DNA from: Lysobacter sp.
GTDB lineage: Bacteria > Pseudomonadota > Gammaproteobacteria > Xanthomonadales > Xanthomonadaceae
Reading direction: 5' to 3'
Assembly: GCA_027306995.1 (NCBI GenBank)
Contig: DAHUXS010000017.1
Span: forward strand, 48,333-112,332
Length of the DNA: 64,000 nucleotides
In this document: positions 47,343 to 57,617 of the stretch, in pieces
Layout: the number at the start of each line of letters is the position of its first letter
Position numbering within the stretch: position 1 is the first letter of the stretch
Program-made: the position numbers and the translations under genes
Notes under the pieces: model-generated
Database searches by the model: none
Told to the model about the DNA's origin: nothing
What the model saw: only the letters and a program-made list of their open reading frames with translations

Positions 47343-50300
47343 ATGACATACCGTCGCGTACGCTTTGCCCGTCACCACGCATTGGCTGCAGCACTGGCCT
47401 TGTGCTTTTCCGGAAGCCTGAGCGCCCAATCGAACGTGACTGGCAGCATCTTCGGTACCGCCGAGTCTGGCGCCACTATCTCCGTCGAGAACAAGGACAC
47501 TGGCCTGGTGCGCCGCATTTCCGCGGACCAGAACGGTCGCTACCAGATCAGCGCACTGCCGAACGGCACCTACAAGGTGACCGAAGAGAAAAACGGCGCG
47601 ACGATCGCCACCCGCGACAACATCGCGGTGAACATCGCCAGCGGCACCGAGGTCTCGTTCGTGGCGGCCGCCAAGACCAATGACCTGGGCACGGTGACCG
47701 TGACCGCGACCGGTGGCGCCGGCATCGACGTCACCCAGACCGATACCCGCACGGTGCTCACCGCCGACCAGCTCAACAAGATTTCGGTCGCGCGCGACGT
47801 GTCCAGTGCTGCGCTGCTGGCGCCGAGCGTGGTCTTCAGCGACAGCTACAAGCAGGCCAACGGCACCACCATCCCGAGCTTCGGTGGTTCGGCATCGTCC
47901 GAGAATGCCTACTTCATCAACGGCTTCAACGTCACCAACCCGTTCAACTCGCTCGGCTTCGCTTCGTTGCCCTTCGATGCCATCCAGCAGCAGCAGGTGC
48001 TGACTGGTGGCTACGGCGCCGAATTCGGCCGCTCCACCGGTGGCGTCATCAACATCGTCACCAAGCGCGGCGGCAACAAGTGGAAGGGCGGGGTGTACAC
48101 GACCTGGGCACCGTCCGGCACGCGCTCGCAGGCCCGCGACTACTACTATGGCAACACGGGTCGTACGCCAGCGACTGACGGTACGCTGTACCAGTATCGC
48201 GGCCAGGACAATTTCTGGAACACGAATCTCGGCGCCTACGTGTCCGGCCCGATCATCAAGAATCACCTGTTCGTTTATGCCAACCTCGAGACCACGCGCG
48301 AGGAGGGCAACAATGTCACTTCCATCCGCCTTGATTCCCCGACCGGCGCCAACGGGCGTTCGGGCTGGAAGGATTACCAGCGCAATACGCCGCGTTCGCT
48401 GATCAAGCTGGACTGGAACATCAATGACAACCACACCATCGAGTTCACCGGCCTGGGCGAGAACGCCAAGAACCAGACCGATGGTTATGCATTCAACTAC
48501 AACGGTTACGTGCACGGTTCGCAGAAGAACACCAGCACCGTCACCGAGGATCGCACGCGCCTGTACGTCGGCAAGTACACCGGCGTCCTCACCGATTCGC
48601 TGACGCTGTCTGCGTCCTATGGCCAGTTGAAGACGACGCACGACTACAACTTGATGGGTTACAACCCGAACTGCCCGGCGATCACCGTCGGCACTTCGCC
48701 CAACGCGCGTGCGCCGGGTGTGCCGAGTGGAAACTACGATGGCGGAGCAACCTGCCAGCCGTATTCTGGCTTGGCATTCGTTCCGGGCGAGCAACGCTTC
48801 GACAAATCCAAGGGTGGTCGCCTCGACATCAACTGGCGCGTCGGCAAGCACGACTTGCGCTTCGGTTACGACCGCCAGGATTCCACCTCCTACACCAACC
48901 AGCAGTTGCTGGGTGGTTATCAGTGGTCCTATCTGAAGGCAACCAATCCGGCTGCGAACCTGGCGACGGACGGCAGCATCGGTTCGCCGACCGCGGGCGG
49001 TGGCGTGTACGGTGCACAGGGCTACTACGTCACCAAGTCCTACAGTAATCGCCAGGCCAACCTGCGTACGGTGCAGGCCTCGCAGTTCATCGAAGATCGC
49101 TGGCAGGTCGCCGATAACGTGCTGCTGTCGCTCGGCCTGCGCAACGAACAATTCACCAACTACGACGCCGCCGGCAAGCAGTACATCAAGCAGTCGAAGC
49201 AGATCGCGCCACGCATCGGCGCGACCTGGGACGTCTACGGCGACAGCCGCCTGAAGGTCTTCGGAAACGCCGGTCGCTACCACCTCGCACTGCCGAGCAG
49301 TGCCGCCCAGCGTGCCCAGGCCCGCATCACCACCGAGTACTACACCTATGACGGCGTGAACGCCGATGGCACGCCCTTCGGCTTGCACGATATTCCCCTG
49401 GATGCGTCCAAGGGAACGGTCTGCGCAGGCACGAACTGGGTGTCGAGCAACCAGGAATGCGGCAAGCCGCGCGATCCGCGCACCGAATCCGCCAAGAACA
49501 TGAAGTCGCATTATCAGGACGAGTTCATCCTCGGTTTCGAAGCCGCACTGACCCCGACGGTGAACTTCGGCGTGAAGGGCACCTATCGCGTGCTGCGCAG
49601 CGCGATCGACGACGTCTGCTCGCCGCTGATCAACTACGGTCGCTGCACCAACTTCAACCCGGGCGTCACCAACACGTTCGAGTCGCAGGATCGCAACGGC
49701 AACTTCACGACGATCACCCTGACGCGCGAGCAGATGGGCTTCCCGAAGCTGAAGCGCAAGTACCAGGCGCTCGACTTCTTCGTCGAGCACGCCTATGCCA
49801 ACAAGTGGTACGGCAAGGTGGAATACACCTTCTCGCGCAGCACCGGCAACACCGAAGGTCAGTTGTCCTCGGAACTGGATACCGGCACGGGCGGACAGAT
49901 CGATGTGTCGCGCACCCAGGACTGGGACAAGCCGGGCCTGATGGACAATTCGTACGGTTTGCTGCCGAACGATCGCCGCCACCAGTTGAAGGCTTACGGT
50001 TACGTGCAGCTGTTTCCGGAATGGCGCGTGGGCGCGACGTGGATGTGGGCCTCGGGCCGTCCGCAGAGCTGCCTGAGCTTCCATCCGGACCCGAAGGCCG
50101 ATACCTACCAGAGCTCGACCAACTTCTTCTGTGGTCTGACCGCGTTCGGCAACGCCGTGGCGATGGAGCGTGGCACCTACAGCAAGACGCCGCCGAGCAA
50201 CCAGCTGAACCTCAATCTTGCCTATACGCCGAATTGGGCGAGCAAGAAGCTGACGCTCCAGGCGGATCTGTTCAATGTGCTGAATCGCCAATCGCCGGCG

Positions 50301-50414
50301 ATGTACTACCCGCGCTATGCCTCCAACCCGAGCACGATGAACGCCTTGTTCGGACGCGAGTTGTACTACAGCTCGCCGCGCTACCTGCGCCTGACCGCGC
50401 GTTACGATTTCTGA
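47343..50414 (+). CDS. Oar-like TonB-dependent receptor with carboxypeptidase-regulatory-like domain
   Basis: A 1023-residue outer membrane protein. After a signal peptide ending SLSAQ comes a CarboxypepD_reg-like domain of about 85 residues (NVTGSIFGTAESGATISVEN, then GRYQISALPNGTYKV). The plug follows (VLTGGYGAEFGRSTGGVINIV), with a long beta-barrel ending SSPRYLRLTARYDF. This domain order is that of Oar proteins first described in Myxococcus. They are linked to protein secretion or adhesion as well as uptake. The ATG at 47343 gives a normal signal peptide, although its ribosome binding site is weak. It is a single unit between two terminators. Ligand unknown. Confidence 0.9.
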   Translation: MTYRRVRFARHHALAAALALCFSGSLSAQSNVTGSIFGTAESGATISVENKDTGLVRRISADQNGRYQISALPNGTYKVTEEKNGATIATRDNIAVNIASGTEVSFVAAAKTNDLGTVTVTATGGAGIDVTQTDTRTVLTADQLNKISVARDVSSAALLAPSVVFSDSYKQANGTTIPSFGGSASSENAYFINGFNVTNPFNSLGFASLPFDAIQQQQVLTGGYGAEFGRSTGGVINIVTKRGGNKWKGGVYTTWAPSGTRSQARDYYYGNTGRTPATDGTLYQYRGQDNFWNTNLGAYVSGPIIKNHLFVYANLETTREEGNNVTSIRLDSPTGANGRSGWKDYQRNTPRSLIKLDWNINDNHTIEFTGLGENAKNQTDGYAFNYNGYVHGSQKNTSTVTEDRTRLYVGKYTGVLTDSLTLSASYGQLKTTHDYNLMGYNPNCPAITVGTSPNARAPGVPSGNYDGGATCQPYSGLAFVPGEQRFDKSKGGRLDINWRVGKHDLRFGYDRQDSTSYTNQQLLGGYQWSYLKATNPAANLATDGSIGSPTAGGGVYGAQGYYVTKSYSNRQANLRTVQASQFIEDRWQVADNVLLSLGLRNEQFTNYDAAGKQYIKQSKQIAPRIGATWDVYGDSRLKVFGNAGRYHLALPSSAAQRAQARITTEYYTYDGVNADGTPFGLHDIPLDASKGTVCAGTNWVSSNQECGKPRDPRTESAKNMKSHYQDEFILGFEAALTPTVNFGVKGTYRVLRSAIDDVCSPLINYGRCTNFNPGVTNTFESQDRNGNFTTITLTREQMGFPKLKRKYQALDFFVEHAYANKWYGKVEYTFSRSTGNTEGQLSSELDTGTGGQIDVSRTQDWDKPGLMDNSYGLLPNDRRHQLKAYGYVQLFPEWRVGATWMWASGRPQSCLSFHPDPKADTYQSSTNFFCGLTAFGNAVAMERGTYSKTPPSNQLNLNLAYTPNWASKKLTLQADLFNVLNRQSPAMYYPRYASNPSTMNALFGRELYYSSPRYLRLTARYDF

Positions 50415-50435
50415 TCGGAACGGCAGGATGCAAGG

Positions 50436-50470
50436 AAAGCCGCCGGAGCAATCCGGCGGCTTTTTCTTTT
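50436..50470 (+). terminator. Rho-independent terminator of the Oar-like receptor
   Basis: AAAGCCGCCGGA (50436-50447) pairs with TCCGGCGGCTTT (50452-50463) around GCAA, followed by TTTCTTTT. The stem begins 22 bases after the receptor stop. Confidence 0.92.
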
Positions 50471-50485
50471 GGAATCCCCCCGGAC

Positions 50486-50514
50486 TTGCAACAACTTCCG
50501 CAGCGCGTCATAAT
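50486..50514 (+). promoter_or_regulatory. Sigma-70 promoter of initiator tRNA
   Basis: TTGCAA (50486-50491) and CATAAT (50509-50514) are separated by exactly 17 bases. Predicted start of transcription is about 5 bases before the tRNA. Both hexamers match consensus at 5 of 6 or better except one base in each. Confidence 0.75.
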
Positions 50515-50525
50515 GGTCGGCCTGG

Positions 50526-50602
<77 letters not shown>

Positions 50603-50719
50603 TTTTTCGCAGAGAACGGCGTGCCGCGAGGCGCGCCGTTTTTCTTTGGTTTCAGCGGGGTCGGATCGACGCAAGTACGGTAGGATCGTCCGACACGACA
50701 AACCGCCCGGGACGATCAC

Positions 50720-51685
50720 GTGACGCCAAGCGATTCCGCCGAATTCCTCGCTGCAGACATCGGTGGAACGCATGCACGCATCGCGCGGGTGCAATCGCAA
50801 GGCGATCGCATCGTCGTCCTGGAACAACACGTCGTGCCGGTGGCGGGTTCGCGATCGCTGGCGGCGTTGCTCGAGGATCGCCCGGCATCGATCACGGTTG
50901 CCGCGATTGCGGTCGCCGGTGCCATCGCAAGCAACGGCGATGTATTGAGCCAGAACCTGCCGTGGCCGATTTCGGCGGCGCAGGTCGCACGCGAAGCCGG
51001 GCTCGAGCATGTCGGCCTGGTCAACGATTTCGAAGCGGTCGCGCACGCCATTCCGCACATCCGTCCGGATGCGCTGACGCATGTCTGTGGCCCCCGCGAT
51101 GCGATCGCGAAGACCGCGATCGCACTTGGCCCGGGCACCAGCATGGGCACGGCGGTGCGTTTCGGCGATGGCCGCGTCATGCCCAGCGAAGCGGGGCATG
51201 CCTCGCTGGCGCCGGGAACGCCGCGCGAATGCGATCTGGTGCGCTGGTTGCTCGAACATCGCAGCCATGTCGACAACGACCGCGTGCTGTCGGGACCGGG
51301 ACTGCTGGAGGCCTATCGCGGCTTGTGCGCGCTTGATGGCGCGGCAACGATCCATGCGACGCCTGCGGAGGTGGTCGCGGCGGCCGGCAAGGGATCGGAT
51401 GCATTGGCGCTGGAGGCGGTCGAATTGTTCTGCGCGATGCTCGGCGCATTCGCGGGCGATCTCGTCGCCACCTTCCATGCCGATGGTGTCTATCTGGCTG
51501 GCGGCGTCGCCGCGCACGTCAAGGCGTTCCTGCCCGCGGGCGGTTTCGAGCAGCGTTTCATCGACAAGGGCGTGTTGCGCCCGATGATGGAACGCGTGCC
51601 GGTGCGCCTGGTGGAAGAACCCCATCTTGGCGTGATCGGTGCAGCCGCCTGGTATCTCGGCCGCCACGGCAACAGGAGCGAGTAA
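50720..51685 (+). CDS. Glucokinase-family sugar kinase
   Basis: A 321-residue ATP-dependent sugar kinase of the Glk family. The ATP phosphate loop is LAADIGGTHARIARV and the catalytic Asp is in LVNDFEAVAHAIP. The loop ALGPGTSMGTAVRF differs from the LGPGTGLG of standard glucokinases, including the one at 54081. This, and its position before a glycosylasparaginase gene, suggest it may phosphorylate another sugar, for example N-acetylglucosamine, but the sequence does not prove it. The start is GTG at 50720. It precedes the next gene by 2 bases, so cotranslation is likely. It is one of two Glk-family genes in the window. Confidence 0.85.
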   Translation: MTPSDSAEFLAADIGGTHARIARVQSQGDRIVVLEQHVVPVAGSRSLAALLEDRPASITVAAIAVAGAIASNGDVLSQNLPWPISAAQVAREAGLEHVGLVNDFEAVAHAIPHIRPDALTHVCGPRDAIAKTAIALGPGTSMGTAVRFGDGRVMPSEAGHASLAPGTPRECDLVRWLLEHRSHVDNDRVLSGPGLLEAYRGLCALDGAATIHATPAEVVAAAGKGSDALALEAVELFCAMLGAFAGDLVATFHADGVYLAGGVAAHVKAFLPAGGFEQRFIDKGVLRPMMERVPVRLVEEPHLGVIGAAAWYLGRHGNRSE

Positions 51686-51687
51686 AA

Positions 51688-52707
51688 ATGAAGACGACGC
51701 GACGCGGATTCCTGCAGGCAGGCGCGGCCGGTTTGGGTGCGCTGTGGATGTCGGGCGGCCTCGGTGCCGCGGTGAAGGCTCCGACGCCGACCAAGTTCCC
51801 GCGCGTGGTTTCGACCTGGGATTTCGGCGTTGGAGCGAATGCGGCGGCGTGGAAGGTGCTGGGGCAGGGCGGAAGCGCGCTGGATGCGGTCGAGGCCGGT
51901 GCGCGTTGGGCGGAAGCCGATTTGTGCAATCCGACGGTGGGCCATTGCGGCAATCCCGATCGCGACGGCGTGTTGACCCTCGATGCCAGCATCATGGATG
52001 GCGATGGGCGTGTTGGTGCAGTCGCGGCGATCGAGGACATCCTTCATCCGGTGTCGGTGGCGCGCAAGGTGATGGAAGACAGCCCGCATGTGCTACTGGT
52101 CGGGCAAGGCGCGCAGCAATTCGCGATCGAGCATGGATTCGAGCGCAAGCCGCTGTTGACCGACAGCGCGCGCAAGGCCTGGGAAGAGTGGAAGAAGACG
52201 TCGAAGTACGAACCCGTCATCAATGCCGAGCGACGCCTGCGTCCCGGCGACTCCACCAACCACGACACGCTCGGCATTCTCGCCATCGACGCCAAGGGCC
52301 ACATGGCCGGCGCCTGCACGACGAGCGGCATGGCCTGGAAAGTGCATGGCCGCGTCGGTGACAGCCCGATCGTCGGTGCCGGCCTCTATGTCGACGGTGA
52401 AGTCGGCGCCGCGACCGCGTCCGGCGTCGGCGAGGAAATGCTGCGCAATGCGGCGAGTTTCCTCGTGGTCGAATTGATGCGTCAGGGACGTTCGCCGGCG
52501 CAGGCCTGCCGCGAGGCGATCGCGCGCGTCGTCCACAAGCGCCCGGCCGCGAGCAAGACCTTGCAGGTGTGCTTCCTGGCAATGAACCGTCGTGGCGAAG
52601 TCGGCGCGTACGCGCTGCACAAGGGCTTCGTCTATGCGATGCAGGATGAGGCCGGCGCCCACGGCCTCACCGATTCGGCATCGGTGTACACGACGGAACA
52701 GAAGTGA
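51688..52707 (+). CDS. Tat-exported N4-(beta-N-acetylglucosaminyl)-L-asparaginase (glycosylasparaginase)
   Basis: A 339-residue N-terminal nucleophile hydrolase. The start has a twin-arginine signal (TTRRGFLQAGAAGLGALW), so it is exported folded to the periplasm. The self-cleavage site is NHDTLGILAID, with Thr194 becoming the catalytic nucleophile of the beta chain; HDT is the diagnostic of the glycosylasparaginase family. Other family blocks are GHCGNPDRDGVLTLDASIMDG and ATASGVGEEML. Such enzymes cleave GlcNAc from asparagine, the last step of N-glycoprotein breakdown. It overlaps cutC by four bases and follows the kinase by two. Confidence 0.9.
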   Translation: MKTTRRGFLQAGAAGLGALWMSGGLGAAVKAPTPTKFPRVVSTWDFGVGANAAAWKVLGQGGSALDAVEAGARWAEADLCNPTVGHCGNPDRDGVLTLDASIMDGDGRVGAVAAIEDILHPVSVARKVMEDSPHVLLVGQGAQQFAIEHGFERKPLLTDSARKAWEEWKKTSKYEPVINAERRLRPGDSTNHDTLGILAIDAKGHMAGACTTSGMAWKVHGRVGDSPIVGAGLYVDGEVGAATASGVGEEMLRNAASFLVVELMRQGRSPAQACREAIARVVHKRPAASKTLQVCFLAMNRRGEVGAYALHKGFVYAMQDEAGAHGLTDSASVYTTEQK

Positions 52708-53432
52708 GGAAACTGCTGGAAATCGCCGCTGATGGCGTGCGTTCGGCGGTCGCGGCGGAAGCAGGCGGTGGCGATCGCATCGAGCTCTGCGCCGGACTGG
52801 GCGAAGGCGGCACCACGCCGTCGCATGGCGTGATCGCCGCAACGCGCGACACGGTGCGGATTCCGGTCTTCGTGTTGATCCGGCCGCGTAATGGCGATTT
52901 CCTCTACGACGCTCGCGAAGTCGAGTCGATGTGCAGCGACATCCGCGATTGCGCCGCCTTGGGTTGCGAAGGCGTGGTGATCGGCGCGCTCGATGCCGAC
53001 GGCGGGATTGATGTCGATGCCTGTCGCGCGATGGTCGATGCCGCGAAGGGCATGGAGATTACGTTCCATCGTGCATTCGACACAGCGGCGGATCGCGCAC
53101 ATGCACTGGAACAGATCATCGATCTTGGCTGCTCGCGGGTGCTGACTTCCGGTGGCGCGCGGAGCGCGCCCGAAGGCGCTGCCGCCATCGCCGACAACAT
53201 GCGCCAGGCTGCAGGGCGCATCGTCATCCTGTCCGGCGCCGGGATCAGTGCTGGCAATCTCGGCGAATTGGTCACGCGTACGGGTGGACAGGAGTTCCAC
53301 GCCTCGGCGCGCGGGGTCGTGCATTCACCGATGCGCTATCGCAATCCGGCACTGGAAGGGCTTTCGGTGGATTGGCAGGACACCGACGCAGCGCACGTGC
53401 GGGCGCTGCGCAAGATCCTCGATTCGCTCTGA
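52704..53432 (+). CDS. cutC: CutC family protein
   Basis: A 242-residue TIM-barrel protein of the CutC family, historically tied to copper homeostasis in E. coli though this role has been questioned. Typical sequences are KLLEIAADGVRSAVAAEAGG at the start, RIELCAGLGEGGTTPSHG, RPRNGDFLYD, TFHRAFD and LTSGG. The start is a GTG overlapping the glycosylasparaginase stop (GTGA). cutC genes often sit beside glycosylasparaginase in glycan-use loci, so a role in glycan metabolism is possible. Confidence 0.9.
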   Translation: MRKLLEIAADGVRSAVAAEAGGGDRIELCAGLGEGGTTPSHGVIAATRDTVRIPVFVLIRPRNGDFLYDAREVESMCSDIRDCAALGCEGVVIGALDADGGIDVDACRAMVDAAKGMEITFHRAFDTAADRAHALEQIIDLGCSRVLTSGGARSAPEGAAAIADNMRQAAGRIVILSGAGISAGNLGELVTRTGGQEFHASARGVVHSPMRYRNPALEGLSVDWQDTDAAHVRALRKILDSL

Positions 53433-53445
53433 ACTAGAGCAGCGA

Positions 53446-54084
53446 TTACTTTGCCGGATGCAATGCCGTCGCCTGCGCGGCGAGCTGGCGAATGCGATCC
53501 CAGTCGCGCGCCGCGACAGCGTCCTTCGGCATCATCCACGAGCCGCCGACCGTCAGCACGTTCGGCAATGCCAGGTAATTCGGCGCGGTATCGGCGCTGA
53601 TGCCACCGGTTGGGCAGAAGCGCGCTTCGGCGAACGGGCCTTGCACCGCGCGCAGCCACGTCGTGCCGCCGCTAGCTTCCGCCGGGAAGAACTTGAAGTG
53701 GGTGAAGCCGGCGTTCAGCCCCTGCATCAGCTCGCTGGCGGTGGCGACGCCGGGAATCAATGGGCAATCCACGGCGTTCGCCCGCAACAATTCCAGTGAC
53801 GAGCCGGGCGAGATCGCGAACACCGCGCCGGAATCGCGTACGGCTTCGTAGTGTTCCGGCGTCAGCACGGTGCCGGCGCCGACGATCGCGTCGGGTACTT
53901 CGCGCGCGATCTTGGTGATAGCGGCCATCGCCACCGGCGTGCGCAAGGTGATCTCCAGCACGCGCAAGCCGCCGTCGACCAGCGCACGCGCGAATGGCAC
54001 GGCATCGTCGAGGTTATCGATGGTGATGGTGGGGATGATCGGAGCTGCGCGCAGCACCTGATCGGGAGTCAGTGAGGTCGTCAT
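53446..54084 (-). CDS. eda: KDPG aldolase (2-keto-3-deoxy-6-phosphogluconate aldolase)
   Basis: A 212-residue class I aldolase that splits KDPG into pyruvate and glyceraldehyde 3-phosphate, the final step of the Entner-Doudoroff pathway. The Schiff-base Lys131 is in FTHFKFFPAE and the base Glu44 is in VLEITLRTP. SPGSSLELL and FCPTGGISADTAPNYLALPN are further signatures. The ATG at 54084 overlaps the stop of glk (ATGA), making it the last gene of the zwf-pgl-edd-glk-eda operon. The frame is open far upstream but that is a shadow of glk. Confidence 0.97.
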   Translation of the reverse strand: MTTSLTPDQVLRAAPIIPTITIDNLDDAVPFARALVDGGLRVLEITLRTPVAMAAITKIAREVPDAIVGAGTVLTPEHYEAVRDSGAVFAISPGSSLELLRANAVDCPLIPGVATASELMQGLNAGFTHFKFFPAEASGGTTWLRAVQGPFAEARFCPTGGISADTAPNYLALPNVLTVGGSWMMPKDAVAARDWDRIRQLAAQATALHPAK

Positions 54085-55103
54085 TGCTTGTTCTCGAAGC
54101 TTCGGATGGCCGTGGCTGCACCGAGCAGGCCGGGGTTGGGATGGATGATGACGCGCACGTCGATGCGCTCGAGGTAGGCGACGTAACGTCCCTTCATTAG
54201 GAAACGTTCGCGGAACGCGCTGCTGCGCAGGAATGGAATGAAACGCGGCACGATGCCGCCGGCGATGACCACCGAATGTGCGCCGTGGATCAGCACGCAG
54301 TCGCCGGCCACGCTGCCGAGCACCGAGCAGAAGCGCGCGAGCGTCTGGCGTGCGGCGAGGTCGTGACCATCCAGTGCGGCGGCCACGATGTCGGCAGGGT
54401 CCCGCAGGCTGCCGTGCAGGCCCGATTCGCCGGGCCCGACGCCGAGAGCGACGTTCGAGACCACCGCGGGCACGCCGCGGTAGACCGCATCGATCTCGGA
54501 AATGCCCTTGCCGCACAACACGCGTTCGGTGGATGTGCGGCCATGGCGCGCGGTCATCCACTGTTCGATCATGCGTTCCTCGTCGCCGACCGGCGCGAAG
54601 CTGACATGTCCGCCTTCGGTGGCGACGACATTCCAGCCTTTCGCGGCATCGCCGACCAGCAATGCAACGCCGAGGCCGGTTCCGGGGCCGAGCACGCTGA
54701 TCGGGCCGTGATCGATATTGTCCGGGCCGAACAGGCGGACGTAATCCTGCGGCTTCAGCGTCGGAATCGCCCACGCGATCGCGCCGAAGTCATTGATGAC
54801 GTGCAGTGCGTCGAGGCCGAGCGACGCCTGTAGCTCGCGCTGGCTGAACGACCACGCACGATTGGTCAGGCGGATTTCATCGGCGCTGACCGGGCTGGCG
54901 ACGGCGATCGCAGCATGCTTCGGCCGTTGCCCGACGGCGGTCAGATAGGATTCGATGGCGTGTTGCAGGCTGGCGAAGTCATCGTTGTGCAATGTCTGCG
55001 CCTGCTGCAACGTGCAGTCGACGGCGTCGAGATCGACCAGGGCGAAGCGCGCATTGGTGCCGCCGACGTCGCCAACCAATGCCAATCGCTCGCCGCCGCT
55101 CAT
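54081..55103 (-). CDS. glk: Glucokinase
   Basis: A 340-residue ATP-dependent glucokinase. ATP-binding [18 protein letters not shown], catalytic Asp in [31 protein letters not shown], and the glucose-binding [11 protein letters not shown] are all present, as in E. coli Glk. It produces glucose 6-phosphate for Zwf, encoded in the same operon. It overlaps edd at its start and eda at its end by four bases each. Confidence 0.95.
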   Translation of the reverse strand: MSGGERLALVGDVGGTNARFALVDLDAVDCTLQQAQTLHNDDFASLQHAIESYLTAVGQRPKHAAIAVASPVSADEIRLTNRAWSFSQRELQASLGLDALHVINDFGAIAWAIPTLKPQDYVRLFGPDNIDHGPISVLGPGTGLGVALLVGDAAKGWNVVATEGGHVSFAPVGDEERMIEQWMTARHGRTSTERVLCGKGISEIDAVYRGVPAVVSNVALGVGPGESGLHGSLRDPADIVAAALDGHDLAARQTLARFCSVLGSVAGDCVLIHGAHSVVIAGGIVPRFIPFLRSSAFRERFLMKGRYVAYLERIDVRVIIHPNPGLLGAATAIRSFENKQ

Positions 55104-56932
55104 GCTTGCGAGTCCTTGACGAAGAGGCTACAGGCGCCTGTTTCGGCATTGCCGACGTTGTTGCGCATCAGGCCGAACAGTTCGCGACCCATGCCGGCGT
55201 GGTGCTTCGAAACATCGGAACGCTGCGCCGTGCGCGCGTTCCATTCGGCTTCGGGCACCAGCGCGTCGATCGTGCCAGCCTCGCTGTCGATGCGGACGCG
55301 GTCGCCATCGCGCAGCTTCGCGATCGGGCCGTCTTCCACCGCTTCCGGATGGAGATGGATCGCCGCCAGCACCTTCCCTGATGCGCCGGACATGCGGCCG
55401 TCGGTGAGCAGGGCCACGCGTTGGCCGCGATCCTGCAGCGCCGCCAATGTCGGTGTCAGCTTGTGCAGTTCCGGCATGCCGATCGCGCGCGGACCTTGTC
55501 CGCGCACCACCGCGATGAAGTCGCCTTCAAGCTTGCCGGCCTTGAACGCGGTGATCAGCGCATCCTGCGATTCGAACACCTTGGCCGGGGCTTCGATCCC
55601 GCGGTGTTCCGGCGTGACTGCCGAAACCTTCACCACGGCGCGACCGAGATTGCCCTGCAGGCGACGCAATCCGCCTTCCTTGTCGAAGGCTTGGTCGAGC
55701 GGGCGCAGGATCGATGGATCGTTCGACTGCGCCGGTGCATCCGCCCATTTCAATGCCGTGCCCTCCAGTTCGGGACGCATGGCCTGCTGGCGCATGTTGC
55801 CTCCATGCACGCAGAGGATGTCCTCGTGCAGCATCCCGGCATCGAGCAGTTGTTCGATGATGAAACCGAGTCCACCGGCGTCGTGGAACTGGTTCACGTC
55901 GCCGGAGCCGTTGGGATAGACGCGCGCCAGCAGCGGCGTGGCCCGCGACAGTGCATCGAGATCGTCCCAGTCGATGACGATGCCGGCTGCTTGCGCCACC
56001 GCGACGAGATGGATCGCGTGGTTGGTCGAGCCGCCCGTCGCTGCGAGCCCGACCAGTGCGTTGACGATGGCCTTCTCGTTGATGGTGTGGCCGATCGGGC
56101 GATAGTCGTCGCCGAGTGCGGTGATGCGCAGCACCTGTTCGGTGGCGGCAACGGTCAACGCATCGCGCAATGGCGTATTGGGCGGAACGAAGGCGCTGCC
56201 CGGCATGTGCAGGCCCATCACTTCCACCAGCATCTGGTTGGAATTGGCGGTGCCGTAGAAGGTGCAGGTGCCTGGCGCGTGATACGAGGCGCCTTCGGCA
56301 TCCAGCAGTTCCTCGCGCGTCGCTTCGCCGACGGCATAGCGTTCGCGTACCGCGGCCTTCTGCTTGTTGGGAATGCCGGAGGGCATCGGTCCCGCCGGCA
56401 CGAAGATCACCGGCAGGTGGCCGAACGCCAATGCACCGATCAACATGCCCGGCACGATCTTGTCGCAGACACCGAGGCAGAGCGCGGCATCGAAGCTGTC
56501 GTGTGACAACGAGACACTGGTGGCGAGGGCGATGGCGTCACGCGAGAACAGCGACAGTTCCATGCCATCGCGTCCCTGGGTCACGCCATCGCACATCGCC
56601 GGCACGCCGCCCGCGACTTGCGCGCTGGCGCCGGCATTGCGCGCGGCCATGCGGATCAGGCTCGGATACTGCTCCATCGGCTGGTGCGCCGAGAGCATGT
56701 CGTTGTAGGCGGTGACGATGCCGATGCTGGCGCCGACGCCATTGCGGAGATTCGCCTTGTCCGGGCCGGCGGCGGCGAAGACGTGGGCGAGGTTGCCGCA
56801 GGCCAGTGCGTCGCGGCTGGGGCGATCGCGACGCGCGGCAGCATCGATGCGTGCGAGGTATTCGGCGCGAGAGGCGCGGCTGCGCTCGACGATGCGTTCG
56901 GTGACGCGGGCGACGACGGAATGCAAAGCCAT
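55100..56932 (-). CDS. edd: 6-Phosphogluconate dehydratase
   Basis: A 610-residue Fe-S dehydratase of the IlvD/Edd family that converts 6-phosphogluconate to KDPG. Family blocks are [38 protein letters not shown] (first 20 decisive), [28 protein letters not shown] and [13 protein letters not shown]. Cysteines in these blocks bind the cluster. The ATG at 56932 gives the usual length and shares one base with the pgl stop (TAATG); open reading upstream is a shadow of pgl. Confidence 0.97.
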   Translation of the reverse strand: MALHSVVARVTERIVERSRASRAEYLARIDAAARRDRPSRDALACGNLAHVFAAAGPDKANLRNGVGASIGIVTAYNDMLSAHQPMEQYPSLIRMAARNAGASAQVAGGVPAMCDGVTQGRDGMELSLFSRDAIALATSVSLSHDSFDAALCLGVCDKIVPGMLIGALAFGHLPVIFVPAGPMPSGIPNKQKAAVRERYAVGEATREELLDAEGASYHAPGTCTFYGTANSNQMLVEVMGLHMPGSAFVPPNTPLRDALTVAATEQVLRITALGDDYRPIGHTINEKAIVNALVGLAATGGSTNHAIHLVAVAQAAGIVIDWDDLDALSRATPLLARVYPNGSGDVNQFHDAGGLGFIIEQLLDAGMLHEDILCVHGGNMRQQAMRPELEGTALKWADAPAQSNDPSILRPLDQAFDKEGGLRRLQGNLGRAVVKVSAVTPEHRGIEAPAKVFESQDALITAFKAGKLEGDFIAVVRGQGPRAIGMPELHKLTPTLAALQDRGQRVALLTDGRMSGASGKVLAAIHLHPEAVEDGPIAKLRDGDRVRIDSEAGTIDALVPEAEWNARTAQRSDVSKHHAGMGRELFGLMRNNVGNAETGACSLFVKDSQA

Positions 56933-57612
56933 TACGGACTCCAATGGACGTGGACCGCCACGGAGGTCTGCCGCAACAAGGCGGCGACCGGGTAGGGCAG
57001 GTCCGATGTTTGCGAAGCGGCCTGTTCGAGGATGTCGAGTTTGCGCGCGCCGGTGATGCACAGATGTGCAGAACGCGTGCGCAACAGGCGCGGTAAGGTC
57101 AGGCTGATGCGACTGAATGGCGCTTCCTGCGGCAGCGGATCGGGCGTGGTGAGGATGGCGTCGTCGCGTGCGTCGATCGCCAGTCCGTCCTGCAGATTGA
57201 CCGCACCGGGAAACAGCGAAGCGAAATGACCGTCCTCGCCCATGCCGAGCAGCACGGCGTCGAAAGTACCGGTTTCGCGTAGCACGTTCTTGGCGATCGC
57301 CAGCGAGGTTTCGTTGTCACCATCCTCGGCAGTGATCGCGCAGCAGTCGGCGCTGTCGCCGAAGGCTGTGCGCAACGCCGCGATGTTGCTGGCCGGATGC
57401 ACGTGGGCGACGCAGCGATCATCGGTGGGGACGATGCGTGCGCGTTGCCCGCTGTGCGACCAGCGTTGCGCCAGCGCACGATAGATCGGCAACGGCGTCT
57501 TGCCTCCGGCGAGTGCCAGATTCGGCGCAGTCGATGCTGCGCAGATATCGGTCAGCAGCGATGCGAGGGCGTCGCACATGGCTGCCGTGTCGGAATAACG
57601 CTGCAGCTCCAT
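56932..57612 (-). CDS. pgl: 6-Phosphogluconolactonase
   Basis: A 226-residue SugarP-isomerase-fold enzyme (DevB type) that hydrolyses 6-phosphogluconolactone. [17 protein letters not shown] is the N-terminal signature, then [23 protein letters not shown] and [17 protein letters not shown] with its catalytic His. The ATG at 57612 is used; a GTG three codons upstream at 57621 would overlap the zwf stop by four bases (GTGA), the style used elsewhere in this operon, and may be the real start. Confidence 0.93.
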   Translation of the reverse strand: MELQRYSDTAAMCDALASLLTDICAASTAPNLALAGGKTPLPIYRALAQRWSHSGQRARIVPTDDRCVAHVHPASNIAALRTAFGDSADCCAITAEDGDNETSLAIAKNVLRETGTFDAVLLGMGEDGHFASLFPGAVNLQDGLAIDARDDAILTTPDPLPQEAPFSRISLTLPRLLRTRSAHLCITGARKLDILEQAASQTSDLPYPVAALLRQTSVAVHVHWSP

Positions 57613-57617
57613 CGCGG

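Noticed and set aside
47340..50291. A 983-codon open frame antisense to the Oar-like receptor
   Set aside because: Its translation is rich in Arg, Val, Gly and Ala with no domain, while the sense strand has a signal peptide, plug and barrel. It is a codon-bias shadow.
53446..54774. A 442-residue fusion of eda with an upstream domain
   Set aside because: The upstream half is a shadow of glk; eda has its own ATG overlapping the glk stop and normal length from there.
50720..55103. The two glucokinase genes as a recent duplication
   Set aside because: They share only family motifs and differ at the substrate loop; they look like old paralogues, not a recent copy.
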